Shown piece after piece: positions 43,928 to 55,871 of a DNA stretch of 64,000 nt. A program made the translations under genes and the position numbers. The DNA comes from Ischnura elegans (lineage: Eukaryota; Arthropoda; Insecta; Odonata; Coenagrionidae): the NCBI RefSeq assembly GCF_921293095.1, contig NC_060259.1, forward strand, positions 26,605,812 through 26,669,811. Reading direction: 5' to 3'. Numbering within the stretch: position 1 is the stretch's first letter; every line of letters starts with the position of its first letter. The notes under the pieces are model-generated. The model was not told where the DNA came from and searched no databases. It saw nothing but the letters and a program-made list of their open reading frames with translations.

Positions 43928-44398
43928 ATAGGGTGGTTTCCTGTTATTTTTATTGCCTAAATCGAAAGATTATTACTCCTGGAGTACGCATTTCACGCTC
44001 TTAGATTTTTGAATGACGATATCTATTTTTGGCGATTAAACGAAAAGTGAAAATATTCAAGCGAGACAGCTAATTATGAATCCTGGTAAAAGCCCATATG
44101 CTGTCATTCTGGTTCTGGATACCATCGTATGAGGCCACCTTGGTGCGAGGCTATGAGCACTGCTACGATGCAGGCTGCTAGCAGGTAGCAGAGTACCCAG
44201 CGGCGGCTAAGTAGGAATGATGGGAAAAGTCCTTGTGACGTCATTCTGGTTCCAGCTGTCGCCGTGTGAGGTGACCCTGGGGCGAGATTTCTAAAACCAA
44301 ATAATTTGTATATCATGAATACACTAATGCTGGGTAAGGAATCGCAATCAATGCATTTCGTTTCCTTTGATGAAGGAAACTACCCAATTGTAAAATTA
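43928..44398 (+). mobile_element. TIR element family M1, copy 3 (internally deleted)
   Basis: It begins ATAGGGTGGTTTCCTGTTA and ends GGAAACTACCCAAT. The central third present in the other copies is missing (junction near 44290), leaving 471 bp. Confidence 0.75.
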
Positions 44399-44450
44399 TC
44401 CCCGGTAAATCCTTCGGACACTCCCAATAAAAATCCTCGAAGTACAAGGT

Positions 44451-44707
44451 CATTGGCGCAGCGAGAAGGGGGTCCGGACCCCCCCAAAATATAAAAACAC
44501 AATTATTTCGCTTCACAATAAAAGAAAACAAAACATTGAAAAATAATGGCTTTACAAAAGATTCTTTGAAAAATTTAGATTTTTCGATTAGGAAAAGTGA
44601 AATTAGTTCAAAAGCCTCTATTTAGCACCCTGTTTTCGTATTTTCCCCCGGACCTCCATGGTTTAAGACCCGCCCTCCCCCGAACGAAATTCCTGGCTAC
44701 TCCACTG
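44451..44707 (+). mobile_element. hAT-like MITE, 257 bp
   Basis: Ends CATTGGCGCAGCGAG and CCTGGCTACTCCACTG, like the copy at 40.9 kb. The flanks TACAAGGT and TGCGAGGT agree at 6 of 8 positions. It lies between two M1 copies. Confidence 0.65.
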
Positions 44708-44748
44708 TGCGAGGTGTTCCAGAGGAAGGAGCTGACACAATACTCTGG

Positions 44749-45373
44749 AGTAGGGTGTTTTCCTATTTGTTTTTTATTGCCTAAATTGAAAGATTATCAT
44801 TCCTGGTGAAAGCATTTCACGCTCTTAGATTTTTATATGACGATATGAATGAAAAGTGAAAATTTTCAAGCGCGCGAAAACGCAACGGCTAAGTAGGAAT
44901 AATGGGAAAAGTCCGTGTGACGTATTTCTGGTTCCAGCTGTCGCCCTATGAGGTGACCTTGGGCCGAGGCTTGAGTGCTGATACCACGCAGGCTGCTAGC
45001 AGGTAGGGCTTGGCTTAAATAAGGATTATTAATACCATCTCAAACCAAGGAAACTTTCCTATCACAAGCAATTTTAATTAGTGATTATTAAGAGATATAT
45101 CCCTGAGCTCTGTGCCTCATGCATGCATTGGTAATCTCAGACAATGTAAAACTCCTATCCACTCGTCTAGGTCCCTGTGACGTCACCTGGAGTGGAATCG
45201 CATGGGCGCCAATCTGGCCTTTTTCAGATGAGGTTAAAATTGACCATTGCTATTCGTCTAAATTGGGATTTCTAAAACCAAATAATTTGCATATTATGAA
45301 TACCTACACTAATGGTGGGTAATGAATCGCAATCAATGCCTTTCGTTTTCTTTGATGAAGGAAACTACCCGAT
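44749..45373 (+). mobile_element. TIR element family M1, copy 4
   Basis: Left end AGTAGGGTGTTTTCCTA, right end GGAAACTACCC. The interior matches copy 1 in order, including CAAGCGCGCGAAAACGCAAC and GGCGCCAATCTGGCC. Confidence 0.75.
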
Positions 45374-45406
45374 TGCAAAATTCACCTGTCTGAGGCTCAC
45401 TCTGGG

Positions 45407-45600
45407 GCATAGGCAGATCTAGGAGGGGGGGGGGCACGTAACAAAATCCAGTTCCAAGCCAAAAAGAAACCCTCATAAAAATGACTAAAATGGGCAACAT
45501 TCACGATATAGTACACATATTTATCAGTCATGTTCAATTCTATTTTTGGATAAGGCCTTCCCGCAATGCCACCCTCACCTTTACTAAAACATTATACTTT
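45407..45600 (+). mobile_element. Fragment of the GGCAGATCTAGG MITE
   Basis: The left end CATAGGCAGATCTAGG plus a G-run matches the complete element at 46955-47162. No right end was found. Confidence 0.5.
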
Positions 45601-46433
45601 ATTCGTTGCATAAAAACACTTCAATTTGATGACTTTTTTGCATAAAAAGTTTAATAGCACAACACTATTACTCATAAATTTAGTTGTATTTGCACCAATA
45701 TGTGGTCTCATTAAAGTACATATTTCATGAAAAATTGTAAGTTTTTATTTCTCTTGTGTTATGGATTAATTATTTAAATAACCCTTTTATTGTGTCACTC
45801 TGATATAGCATCAATGATCGTGTGATCCCCTATGGGAATAGCATAGAACTCATCAACCATCCCTCCACTTTGCATTTGGCTCCCATCACTCTATTGCATA
45901 TTGATGTACTTTCATTGTTTTCATTGGGCAAAGGATGAAATACTGCAGTTTTTCCCTGTACTATTACTACTCAAGTAAGATGGATATTTTGATTTTTCAT
46001 AGTAGAGAATGAAAAGAGTGTTTCAAATGTGACATTTCAATGTTGGTATTGAAATTAACTCTATCATTCTTGAAACAAGTTGTATGATCAAAACAATCAA
46101 AGGCTGCACATTTGGCCACAATGAGACAGATTTCAGGTGCCTCAATGTAGCCCATGGAATTGGACTGTATTTAAAATTCAAAACCTAAAAATAAAAGGTA
46201 GTAAATAAAGCAAAAAATTGCCGAACTTGAATAATTCTTAGATTTCACAAGATCTATTGAAGTCGTTAAGTAACTGATCTTTTCGATGACTGCCAAATTC
46301 TGGGTTCTCTAGCCGCGTATGTTGGCTAGAAAACTCGGAACACTATAAAAAACTTCCTTTATGAGTCAAATTTAAAATAAATAGCTATCAAAATGTATTA
46401 TTCTTTTGTTAATTACCATGTCCCATTGTGGCA
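45601..46433. other. Non-coding stretch
   Basis: AT-rich sequence, no gene or repeat recognised. Confidence 0.35.
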
Positions 46434-46441
46434 CGACATTG

Positions 46442-46733
46442 CAGTGGCGCAGCGAGGGGGGGTTTTGGAGGATAAAACCCCCCCCAGAGCACAGAAATTG
46501 TTTAAAGTTAAACCCATTTTACTTAATTGCAGTAATATTACTCATAGAATAGTGTGAGGATTCATAAAATATCCCTCAGAAAGCTGTAAAACTCACTATT
46601 GATCCTAAAATTTTTCTATGGAGGGCCCCTGCATCTCCCGCTTACCCTGGCAGGTATGCCATACCCCCAGACACCCGCGACATATTAGTTGTGCCTAAAA
46701 CCCTCCCAACCTTAATTCCTAGCTGCACCCCTG
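46442..46733 (+). mobile_element. hAT-like MITE, 292 bp, with perfect 8-bp target duplication
   Basis: Ends CAGTGGCGCAGCGAGGG and CTAGCTGCACCCCTG. CGACATTG is duplicated at 46434-46441 and 46734-46741. A sister copy with the same interior (GGATAAAACCCCCC) lies at 48118-48412. Confidence 0.9.
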
Positions 46734-46954
46734 CGACATTGGACTACATTGAGAGGCTTGCAAGGATTTTTGTAAAATAAATTTAGAGCCATTCAAATTT
46801 GCATTACATCATCGTAAGCAGAGAAGAAAGTGTAGACAATAGTGAAGTTATCAGCAGACAAGAGAGTAATACATTATATCATTTGGAATACATATTGAAA
46901 AATGTAAGTGATTTTGTCTCATAGTGGCCCACTCTCCCCTACACAATATACCTG

Positions 46955-47162
46955 TATAGGCAGATCTAGGGGGGGGGGGGCATGGGGGCACGTTCCCCCC
47001 CCTAAACCCAGCGAATGTGCAAGATTTTTAATACGGTTGCATTATTATTGCGTTCGTTTTGTATTACGAGGTATCCTTGTGCCCCCCCCAGAACAAAATC
47101 CTGGATACGACCTTGCTTGTGCCCCCCCCCCCCCCCAGAAAGAAATCCTGGATCTGCCCCTG
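46955..47162 (+). mobile_element. hAT-like MITE, 208 bp, with 8-bp target duplication
   Basis: Ends TATAGGCAGATCTAGG and CCTGGATCTGCCCCTG. TATACCTG is duplicated at 46947-46954 and 47163-47170. The interior contains a duplicated C-run plus GAAATCCTGGAT-like block, so the right end is partly doubled. Confidence 0.8.
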
Positions 47163-47170
47163 TATACCTG

Positions 47171-48059
47171 TAAAGTGGGACTGAATATGATGCTAAAACA
47201 AGTATATATTATCCATTTCTAAGAAAGAAAATAAAAGCATTCAATATTACGTGTGTTTTCCTATAATTTGCAACATTAGATCTCCAGACGATGTAGCATA
47301 GACCATTACATTAACCGTTTCCTTAATAATCTGGAAAAAAATACTTCCTATTAACTAGATTTTTTAACAACATTTGTTGCACATTTTGCACTTAACTGCA
47401 GCATATTATTCTGAGAGCAAAATTACTCAATAGCTAACAATCCATAAATTCCCTTTAACGGATTTTAGAATACCATTGAACCAAAACCAGAACTCCTGCC
47501 ATTCAGTTACATGAGTAAGCCAAAAAAAATTCCTCCATAATTTTTTTAACAATGCAAATTTTTAAGTAACTCTGAGCCACAGGTTGTATGTATCCTTATT
47601 AACATTCACCCCAATGTCAAACATGAATGGTTTACCCTCAATTGTCTCTATGGTAAAATTTTCATATTTAATTAATATATGACTACTTTCGGATGCCTAC
47701 TCCATACATGATGGAATTTTCAAGATAGTGTCATTTTTCAAAAATTCATACCACTGTCCAAACAGGAGTAATACATCTTCTTATATCCTAATATATACCA
47801 ATGCAAGGATTAATAACCGAGACCCTATATATAGCAAGCCATTATTGTAGCCTAATCCCCAGGCCCAATACCTTTCATATTTTCAGGTACAGGGGAGGCA
47901 AGGATACTCAACAGAAATTCAAATATAAGAATTAGAGAGTACCCAGATATCCATATTAGATACCCATTTCAATTAGCCAAACAAATACATGAATACTCCC
48001 ACAAGTAGATAATTACCTCCCAATGTTAGGTGGATCCCAGAAAGCCTCCTTGAGCTCAC
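47171..48059. other. Non-coding stretch
   Basis: No gene recognised; AT-rich. Confidence 0.35.
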
Positions 48060-49340
48060 AAAACCCTCAAACCAATTTGGATTTAGACATGGATTGGGAA
48101 CTGAAGGTGCTCTAGAGTAGTGGCACAGCGAGGGGGGGTTTTGGGGGATAAAACCCCCCCATAGCTCAGAGACAGTGTTAAGTTTAATCCATTTCACTTA
48201 ATTGGATTGATATTCCTATTAGAATAGTGTAAGGATTAATAAAATATCCCTTAGAAAGCCGTAAACTCACCATTTTGAACAAGTTATCTTAAAATTTCAC
48301 AATTTATTAATCTCGCACCTACCGCTTATCCTGATGGGTGTTCCATGCCCCCACACACCCCAGTATTAGTTGCACCTAACCCCCCCAGCCTTAATTCCTA
48401 GCTGCGCCCCTGATCTAGAGAAGCACATGACCGAAGTATACAATTCAGCCAATTCAAGCTCGTGAACTATTGGGTTATATCTAGACATAACTAAGGCATT
48501 CAATACACTATCGCACTAAGTACTACTAATGAAATTTGAGCAAGCGGGAATACGTGGATTATCACTGAAGTGGTTCAAAAGTTATTTGTCGACGAGATCA
48601 CAATGCATAGAAGTAAATAATTGTTTGAGTGACTATGTAACTATTGAGACAGGAGTACCACAGGGCTGTTTTAGAACCGATACGGTTTTTCATTTACGTA
48701 AACAATTCATGTGAACATGAATTCAATGGTGAACTCACAGATTTTACTGATGATATAGTACTGACCTACTCAGCACCTACCTTGAGTTGTGCTGAAACAT
48801 TTGTTAAAGAGGACATAAGTTTCTTACGAAAATGGTTTGATTTCAATGGGTTTGAATTAAGTGAAAAGACGAAGTTTGTGTTATGACAAATGTAATACAA
48901 GTAGTTTTAATTGTAAACTTGTATTTCATACTATAAATTGTTTCAATTGTGTCTGTAATTGTCCAGCTATTGATAGAGTGAATGAAATGAAATACTTAGG
49001 ATTGATTTTGGACAGTATTCTACGCTGGGATAAACATTTACTTCCTGTGAACAATTGCCTAAGTGCCTTGTCCAAATTTTACTACTTACGAAACAAATGT
49101 CCACTTCCAGTTAAAAAACCATTTATCATGCTCTTGTTCACTCCAAAATCTCTTATGGCATAATCTGCTTGGGCAGTGCATACATGAACACATTCAAGTG
49201 TGAACCCTTTTTCAAAACAAAATAATTCGGCTAATGTTGTCCAAAAAATCTTATGAACACTCATTTCCGTTGTTTGTGGCCCTAAAATTGTTGCCACTAA
49301 GGCATTTGTATTTATTCAAAGTCCTAAAATTGTTTTATGA
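48060..49340 (+). pseudogene. CR1/Jockey-group LINE reverse transcriptase fragment, split by a MITE
   Basis: It starts QFGFRHGLGTEGALE, is interrupted by the MITE at 48118-48412, and resumes LEKHMTEVYN. It then reads YLDITKAFNTL, GIRGLSLKWFKSYLSTRSQ, ETGVPQG (frameshift here), FTDDIVLTYSAP (decayed FADD box), KYLGLILDSILRWDKHLLP and HSKISYGIICLGSAYMN. The order is that of a non-LTR reverse transcriptase palm and thumb. It is inactive and truncated at both ends. Confidence 0.75.
48118..48412 (+). mobile_element. hAT-like MITE, 295 bp, inside the LINE
   Basis: Ends (T)AGTGGCACAGCGAGGG and CTAGCTGCGCCCCTG; sister to 46442-46733. The flanks CTCTAGAG (48110-48117) and ATCTAGAG (48413-48420) match at 7 of 8. 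The insertion breaks an RT motif, so it is younger than the LINE. Confidence 0.85.
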
Positions 49341-51438
49341 GTGAGTCATGCGTAGTAACATGCAGACCTAGGTTGTCATTATATAAACATTGTTTTCTTT
49401 ACATGGGGCCAAAGTTATTTCATTTACTGCCCGGTAAAGTTTAAAAAATTAAATCACCAAATAAAATGCTAAGACTTGGCAAAGACTGGCTTTTCTCACA
49501 AGGAATAGTTGAAGATTTAGTTTGATGTTGTATCTTTAAAACACTAGTGTATTATTTACTGCATTATTATTTTCTTTATTGGCATACATTTTCGCTACTT
49601 GATGGTGGCTCAAATCTGGTCCTATGACCTTGGAGACCACCTGAAGTTCCTTCTCTTTGTTATCTTGTATTCAGCTGTAAAACCAAATTGTAGGAGTGAA
49701 AAATTATTATTATTTGATTAAATTCTTCTCCCATTAAATGATTTTAAAGCCAATCAAAAAAGTGTTTGAGAAATGTTTTTTCAAACTTAAATTGTCATTC
49801 AGATTTTCCTATCCGCCGAGATTTTTTACAAGTATAGCATGGATACTTAGATAAATATCACTGATTATCCATGAATTCATCTGGGACCTTGAGTACCCAA
49901 ATGAATGCATAGGAACTCAAGTATGAGTATCGATACTCGTATACACATCTGAGTACAAGGATACTTATCGGGGTAGGTACTTGAATTCCTATTTGGGTAA
50001 TTGATTACCAATGAGTGTAACCAAATACCAGAGTTCAATTGCATTTGGCTTACTCCTATACTCAAGCACTTTAACTTCCTAACTCGGGTGATCATAGCTA
50101 AAGAAGGCTGTGATTGAAGCATTCTTGAGATAATTCTATGATCACTTCTTGGTAATACAAGAAAATTCCAACATCATCCTGCAACTAACTACTTGGCATA
50201 GGGCTAGAAATAAATATAACAAGCCTTTGTGCTTTGGAAATAGTCTTTACTTTGACTGCTCTTTTTCACCTCTTACAAGAAGAATCTGCAAGTGATGGCA
50301 CAACACCGATGATGACACGCCATCTTAACAATGCCCCCAGAAAAAAAAACAAAAACCAACTGTCGACTGAGTTGTGACAAACCATGCTGAAAACTTCAGA
50401 AATGTTACATTGGGCGTAACTGCAATACCTGAACTGGTGAAATTTTCATGAAATACTAAATACCAAACATGTATTTCTCTTTTCAACAAAAAAGTGATCA
50501 CCCAAAGAGTTGACCTGAAATGGCCTGTTAGTGTTCAACTAATTTCTATTAGGTCACTTAATAAATGCATAAATTATCTATAGCAGTGGTAATAACACTG
50601 GATGAATTTATTTTCAGATGCTACCCATAAAATAAGATTTAGATTACATAAAAGCAAAGAAATTTAGTCTGTTGCCTTCACTACATTTGGTTCAAAAAGA
50701 AGTTCATACCACTCCTTGCACACTATCACACATCAGAAATAGGGCTAATGGATCACACATATGAGGGAAATGAATGCAGTAGGTATACACAGTAATATGG
50801 ATATTTAAGCACTGAAACATTCTTTGAGTTCAATTTTAGCATATCAAATAAATATTCACATAGGAGAAGCACTAGTGTCATTTGACCAAATACATACCCG
50901 GGCCACTTGAAAACTTGATTTCTGTTAAAAATATCTTAAATACAGTCAGCTAAGTTATGGTCAACATTAGTCTTCCAGTAAATATCTCTCTATCAAAGTC
51001 AGGCATATTTTAATGTGCCACATTTGACAGAAAACATGAAACTTGAACACAAAAAGGTTTGCTTGTAGTCGGACAAGCATATTTCACTTGGCAAAAGAAT
51101 ACAATTTACCTCATGCACTCCATCCTAACATACTTTTGGCTACATTTGGAATGGGAATTAGATTAGCATTGTAACAACTAAAAATCTCCCAACATCATCA
51201 TATTATAATTAATCCTTTAAACAAACTTTGGTATCACAACCCTTGTACGCCTGTTACTTAAAAACCATTGCCTGATGTTAAATCTCCTGCAAATTTTAAT
51301 CTGTGTCGATGTAGCTGAAGAATACATCCCTTGGGACTGGTTGAAAAATGCACCTGCATCAATCAAACCAATAATTATTCCTCTATGCCACCCTGCAACC
51401 ATATCTACCATCTTCAAATGCTCCTCAAAATATCTTCC
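49341..51438. other. Downstream region and 3' UTR of ATAD1
   Basis: No separate gene is recognised. The ATAD1 stop codon is at 51439-51441, so the minus-strand 3' UTR lies in the right part of this stretch. I could not fix a poly(A) site. Confidence 0.35.
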
Positions 51439-51556
51439 CTAGCCATAAAATCCAGCTGCACTAAAAAACTTTGACTCCTTAAACTTTTTGATGGATGCAG
51501 TGAGATCCTCCATTGTGATTGGCCTCAAGGCATCTTGAAATTCATCGTCCACAGGG
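51439..51556 (-). CDS. ATAD1: ATAD1/Msp1 AAA ATPase, final coding exon
   Basis: After a 3' splice site (TATTTTTGCAG) one base completes the glycine codon GG|C from the previous exon. The frame then reads PVDDEFQDALRPITMEDLTA, continues with SIKKFKESK and ends FFSAAGFYG before TAG. This is the C-terminal helix region of Msp1-type ATPases (the DDE.RP....DL..A....K.SK pattern). ATAD1 extracts mislocalised tail-anchored proteins from the mitochondrial outer membrane and peroxisomes. Confidence 0.85.
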
Positions 51557-51740
51557 CTGCAAAAATAATGCAAAATATGAATTAGAAACTACAGAATGGA
51601 TGCATATACTCATGCTTCTTGAAAGAATTGAAATGAAAAAATGTAGTGCGTAAAAACTGTAGTAGCCTTACAAATTGGTGAATCAAGCAAAGCAAAAACC
51701 AGAGCACAAGGAATCATGTCACTTATCAAATACAACGTAC

Positions 51741-51925
51741 CCTTTCAATGATGCAGTCCTATTGAAATCTCTAACTCTATATAATGATGCATTGCGACAG
51801 AGCTCCCTAATGTCCGACCCAGAAAAGCCAACCGTCTCTGAAGCTAGCTCATCAAAGTCAACATCATCTGCCACAGGTTCACGTCCTAAAATCAACTTTA
51901 GAATCTTGAGCCTCTGCAACTGATC
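51741..51925 (-). CDS. ATAD1: ATAD1/Msp1 AAA ATPase, small-domain exon
   Basis: A 185-nt exon in phase 0 after TTTTAATTGCAG, ending GG before GTACGTTG. It reads LQRLKILKLILGREPVADDV, then FDELASETVGFSGSDIRELC and RNASLYRVRDF. This is the AAA small helical subdomain with the sensor-2 region (GFSGSDIRELC). Splice phases at both ends match the neighbouring exons. Its sequence is closest to the ATAD1 group; related AAA proteins such as katanin or spastin carry different residues here. Confidence 0.88.
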
Positions 51926-53216
51926 CTGCAATTAAAAGATTTATAAGAGCCTTCCAATAGCCATTCAGGGGTATTCATATTTGGAACAATACTCAAATTG
52001 TTGAGTCATTTGGAAACCTGAAATTTATGCATACAATGCACTAAAAATTCAAGTAAATCCTGCATTTCAGTGACCTTAATTCTACACTAAACAACCCCAA
52101 CCAGTTAAAAGTAAGAAAAGATAGGTTAAATAGAAATATAGATACCATTTGGTACAGGTAATTTCCACCACGTCCCTATTGATCAATTGCCTCTTTATAT
52201 TAATATGTACCCATAGCTAAATCATTGGCTTACTGCAATATTTCATAAACTATTTCTGTTCAACAACATGTCATCTATCAGTTTGAACTCAACATAGCCA
52301 TGACCTTATATTAGGGACGTGTGAGTGCTCGAAAATTCGAGTTGAGTAGTTGGTACCTGACTCAAGTGCTTCGAGTAGCATAATGAATGTCGAGTCGAGT
52401 CATTTCAGTTAAGGAGCTGTCGAGGCCAGTAAGTTCAGAAATCTGCTGACCCGAGGCACTATCATGAAACTCATGTAATAATATCATTTTTAAATTCAAT
52501 AACTCGTGTTAATGCCTTGACCTGTGAGTTTCATCTTGCTGTATACATAGCAGTCAACAACTATAGTAGTCACATAGGGTGACGAATACTTTTTGTAAGC
52601 TGGCGCGGCCGACCATCTTCAGACCTGGCGGCATATTCAGAGAGAATCACTGCATCACTCATACTTTTTTATGCAATACTTTTATACCCTACTCTAGCTT
52701 TTTCAATCAAACACTGAGAGAATACATATTTTTTTTATTTCTATGAAAAAATATGTACCTTTCCAGTTATAGTGAACTACGCCAGTTTTTTGTTTGATGT
52801 CACAATTGGTGCCATCTTTTAGCATCATTTTTTAGAACTATGTGCGTCCGATGTTAATTTTTTATTATTCCTTCGTTGTGTTTAATTTCCTTCTTGAACT
52901 TACAAAACAAGAATTAAAGAATTTTTTTAGTCCACAAAGCTAAAGCTATGTTGTATAGTTCATTCGCTTCGTCCACTTAAATCCTATGAAGATCCAAGAC
53001 CCATAAAATTTATTGATATAATTTTGAATTAATATTCCCAAGGTTCCCAAATCTTGCAATTTTGACAAGAAAGTACTTGTCCAGCCATGCAAGTGTTTAG
53101 CAAAAGAAAATTTTCTGCAGGCAGTAATACTGTAACATGGAGACTGCAAAACCTGCAGCCTGAGCATGTAGAACAAATTGTTTATATGCATGAGATATTG
53201 AAATGATAAAGTATTA

Positions 53217-55158
53217 CAGTAAAACTTTGATTTTACGCAGTTGGAGGGACCGAAATATGGCACTGTGTAAAATCAAGAGTTGGTGTTGAGGAGTAGTATA
53301 GTTTTCAGGATAACACTTGCTCATTATTGTTAGAAGGCTTAGTCATACTCTTTTGTATAGTTCTGATTTAAGACAGAACCGCAACCAGAAAAAGTCTCAT
53401 GTGAGGTTTTATGGTAGAAGGGCATGGAATCCTTTTCAATCGCGTCAGATATATGTTTCTTGGATTCAATTACTCATTTGAGAGCTATAAAATGAAGACT
53501 CATAATCTTATTTACTCACAAGCAACATCACAGATGACGTGTTACCTTAAGAGAAACAACGTTGCATTCCTTAACAATGTTTCCCATGGTTGAACAACAT
53601 GGTTTAATTGCTAGCATTTCTGGCACTAAGATTACTTCTGTGATTACTCCTGAGAAATTTTGGAATGGTGATGCTAAATGCTCGCAGAGAAGCTAATTTT
53701 CGAAAATATTCTCATTAAAAGCAGTTTTCAGGAAATCCGTTTAACCACCTGCAGAAAAACAAAGATTGGAGATAGAAGAAATAAGATATCTGAGGATAGT
53801 CATCCAAATTAACCCCATTAACTGGGAGCAATATTTTGCTAGTACGTCACAAAGGCTTTACACCCTGTGGGCCTGGGTTCAAGTCCTGGCAGTAGCAGTA
53901 ACTTATCAGAGATGGCCCTATCCCTATTTGAGTGTGATGTGGAGGGCACTTCCAGTGCACCACTCTATCCAGCAGATGGTACGTTAAGTCCTGGTCCCAT
54001 TGGAGCCTATCATTACAACCTGGCTAATGCCAACATAGGGTTCCTATCCCCCCAAGCCCTTACTTCATGGCGCTAATAATTCGATGATGACGCGAGTAAT
54101 TCTCCAAGGGCATTAACTCCCGTTCCGTTAAAAATTAACGCTTGCCACGTAGCGGAGTTAAGCTAATTGCTATTCAAGTTCCAACCTTGTTTCATTTAAG
54201 CCCACTGGCAATGAGATACAAGTTGAGTCAGTTCTGATACCTGCACTGCACAAGCAACTTTCCCTCGCATCCATTCGTCCCGCAGATGTGGGGTTAGCCC
54301 GCGGAATGAGACAACGCATGCTGCTTTTACCATTGTGTTGAATCGCCATCGACTTACATCCATACTAGAAGTACGACTATCCTTTTTGGATCACCTTGGA
54401 AGCCAAAATTTTGGCAAGGGAGGATTTTTAACGGCTCATTTCGCCGTTATATTTCGCTGGGGCGACGGAAAACAGTGTTGCCAAAATTCTAGAAAACCTT
54501 CCGTTAGGGATAGAATTTTCCGTAGTTCATAATTCCGGATTAACAACCATCTACTGTAATTACAATAAGTATGTTATAAACAACGACGATCAATAAGTCG
54601 AATAATAAACGAAAGGTGATAATGTTAATATCTCCGGCGATCATCTGTTTAATCAAAAGTAGTTACAATTGTAGTACAAAAGTAGTTACAAAAGTAGTTA
54701 CGCGGCGATTGCCGTATGTTTTAGGTTTCGATATCCTTCTTCGGCAAATTTGAACTAAGTGCGATATTCGCGTTCGTAAAGGAGCTTGAAATATTACTGA
54801 GAGGGCGCAGGGGGAAGCAATAATTAGATTCGCGATGTTTTTAGTTTCACGCTCAACAGCGCGACGTCATTTCAACCATTCCTGTATTCAGTTTTGCAAC
54901 TCTTTGAGACGAATAAATAACTTAACTTCATATTGCTCCAGTCAGGATTTTCAAAACAAAGCCGAAAGACAACTTCGTAAAATCAAGATTAGTGGCCTCT
55001 TTGGGGCTGGGGTTATGCTGCACAAAATCGAAAAACTGCGTAAAATCAAGAAAAGACGTAAAATCGAAGTTTCACCATTGCAATTCCCTATGCTTTCCGG
55101 CCGGACTTGAGTGTCGCTGCGTAAAAACGAGACTTGATGTAAAATCGAAGTTTTACTG
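53217..55158. mobile_element. Tigger/pogo-like non-autonomous element (candidate)
   Basis: The left end CAGTAAAACTTTGATTTTAC and the right end (read inverted) CAGTAAAACTTCGATTTTAC match at 19 of 20 positions and are flanked by TA on each side (53215-53216, 55159-55160). TA target sites and CAGTAAAAC(C/T)TCGAT ends are typical of Tigger-type pogo elements. Extra copies of TAAAATC(A/G)A near the right end look like subterminal repeats. There is no transposase frame inside. The 1.94-kb length includes at least one nested SINE. Confidence 0.65.
53840..54075 (+). repeat. SINE-A copy inside the ATAD1 intron
   Basis: B-box GGGTTCAAGTCCTGGCAGTA, then GAGATGGCCCTATCCCTATT, GGAGGGCACTTCCAGTGCAC, CAGATGGTACGTTAAGTCC and GGAGCCTATCATTACAACC follow the SINE-A body in order. 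The A-box end is decayed. Confidence 0.65.
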
Positions 55159-55674
55159 TACATGATTCATTTAATTTACATAATCTTTGCAACAATTATG
55201 CAAATACCTTTACTCAGGGTTTTCCTAGCAGTTTGGATACATACGAGTATATCACTTAAATTTTCGACGTATTGCTAGAGGTTAATTCATTTTAACTGTG
55301 CTAATGGAACTGTTTAAGAAACATTAATTTTCATTTATCTCCTAATTCTGACACAATTACCCTCAAAGTTCCTCATTATCTTTTCTTTTTTGCATCCAGC
55401 TAAGCATTCAGAATAGAAAATTCACAAAGAGATTGGAAAAATGAGAATACAATGGGGCATGCATTATTGTATTGCCTGGTCCAGAAATTACCATACTTGA
55501 CTTGATACTTGCGAGAAGTTTTTAACTCGACTCAAGATCAAAAAGTACTACTCACACATCCCTACCTAAGAGCTGAGTTGAAGCAGTAAAAATTGTCAAA
55601 AATTAACCACAGAGAAATCCTTGGCAACATAACACATCAAAAGACACATCAATATTTAAATGCATCAAACGTAC

Positions 55675-55871
55675 AGGAAGTCCAATGTTGAATCTTGAGG
55701 GCATGCGTCGCAGGATAGCCTTATCCAAGTCAAGGGGCCTGTTGGTGGCTCCCATCACAATCACAGTGCACGACTGGTCCGTGATCAGGCCATCCCAAAA
55801 GGACATGAACTGTGCCTTCATCATGGCCGTGGCTTCATGGTCCTGAGCAGCTCTCATTCGCAAAAAGGCAT
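55675..55871 (-). CDS. ATAD1: ATAD1/Msp1 AAA ATPase, sensor-1 and arginine-finger exon
   Basis: A 197-nt exon after TTTCCGTTTAG. The first two bases complete the Asp of the Walker B box started in the upstream exon (ATA G|AT). It reads AFLRMRAAQDHEATAMMKAQ, FMSFWDGL, then VIVMGATNRPLDLDKAILRR and MPSRFNIGLP. Sensor-1 (GATNRP) and the arginine-finger segment (LRRMPSRF) are intact. HEATAMMKAQFMS.WDGL is highly characteristic of ATAD1. Confidence 0.92.

Larger units (their letters stand above)
51926..55674 (-). other. ATAD1 intron with a Tigger-like element and a SINE
   Basis: A 3.7-kb intron bounded by GTACGTTTGATGC and TTTTAATTGCAG on the minus strand. It contains the TIR element at 53217-55158 and a SINE-A copy within it. 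Confidence 0.7.

Noticed and set aside
46955-47162. G- and C-runs considered as a possible G-quadruplex regulatory site
   Set aside because: The runs are part of a MITE terminal repeat shared with 45407 and explained by that element.
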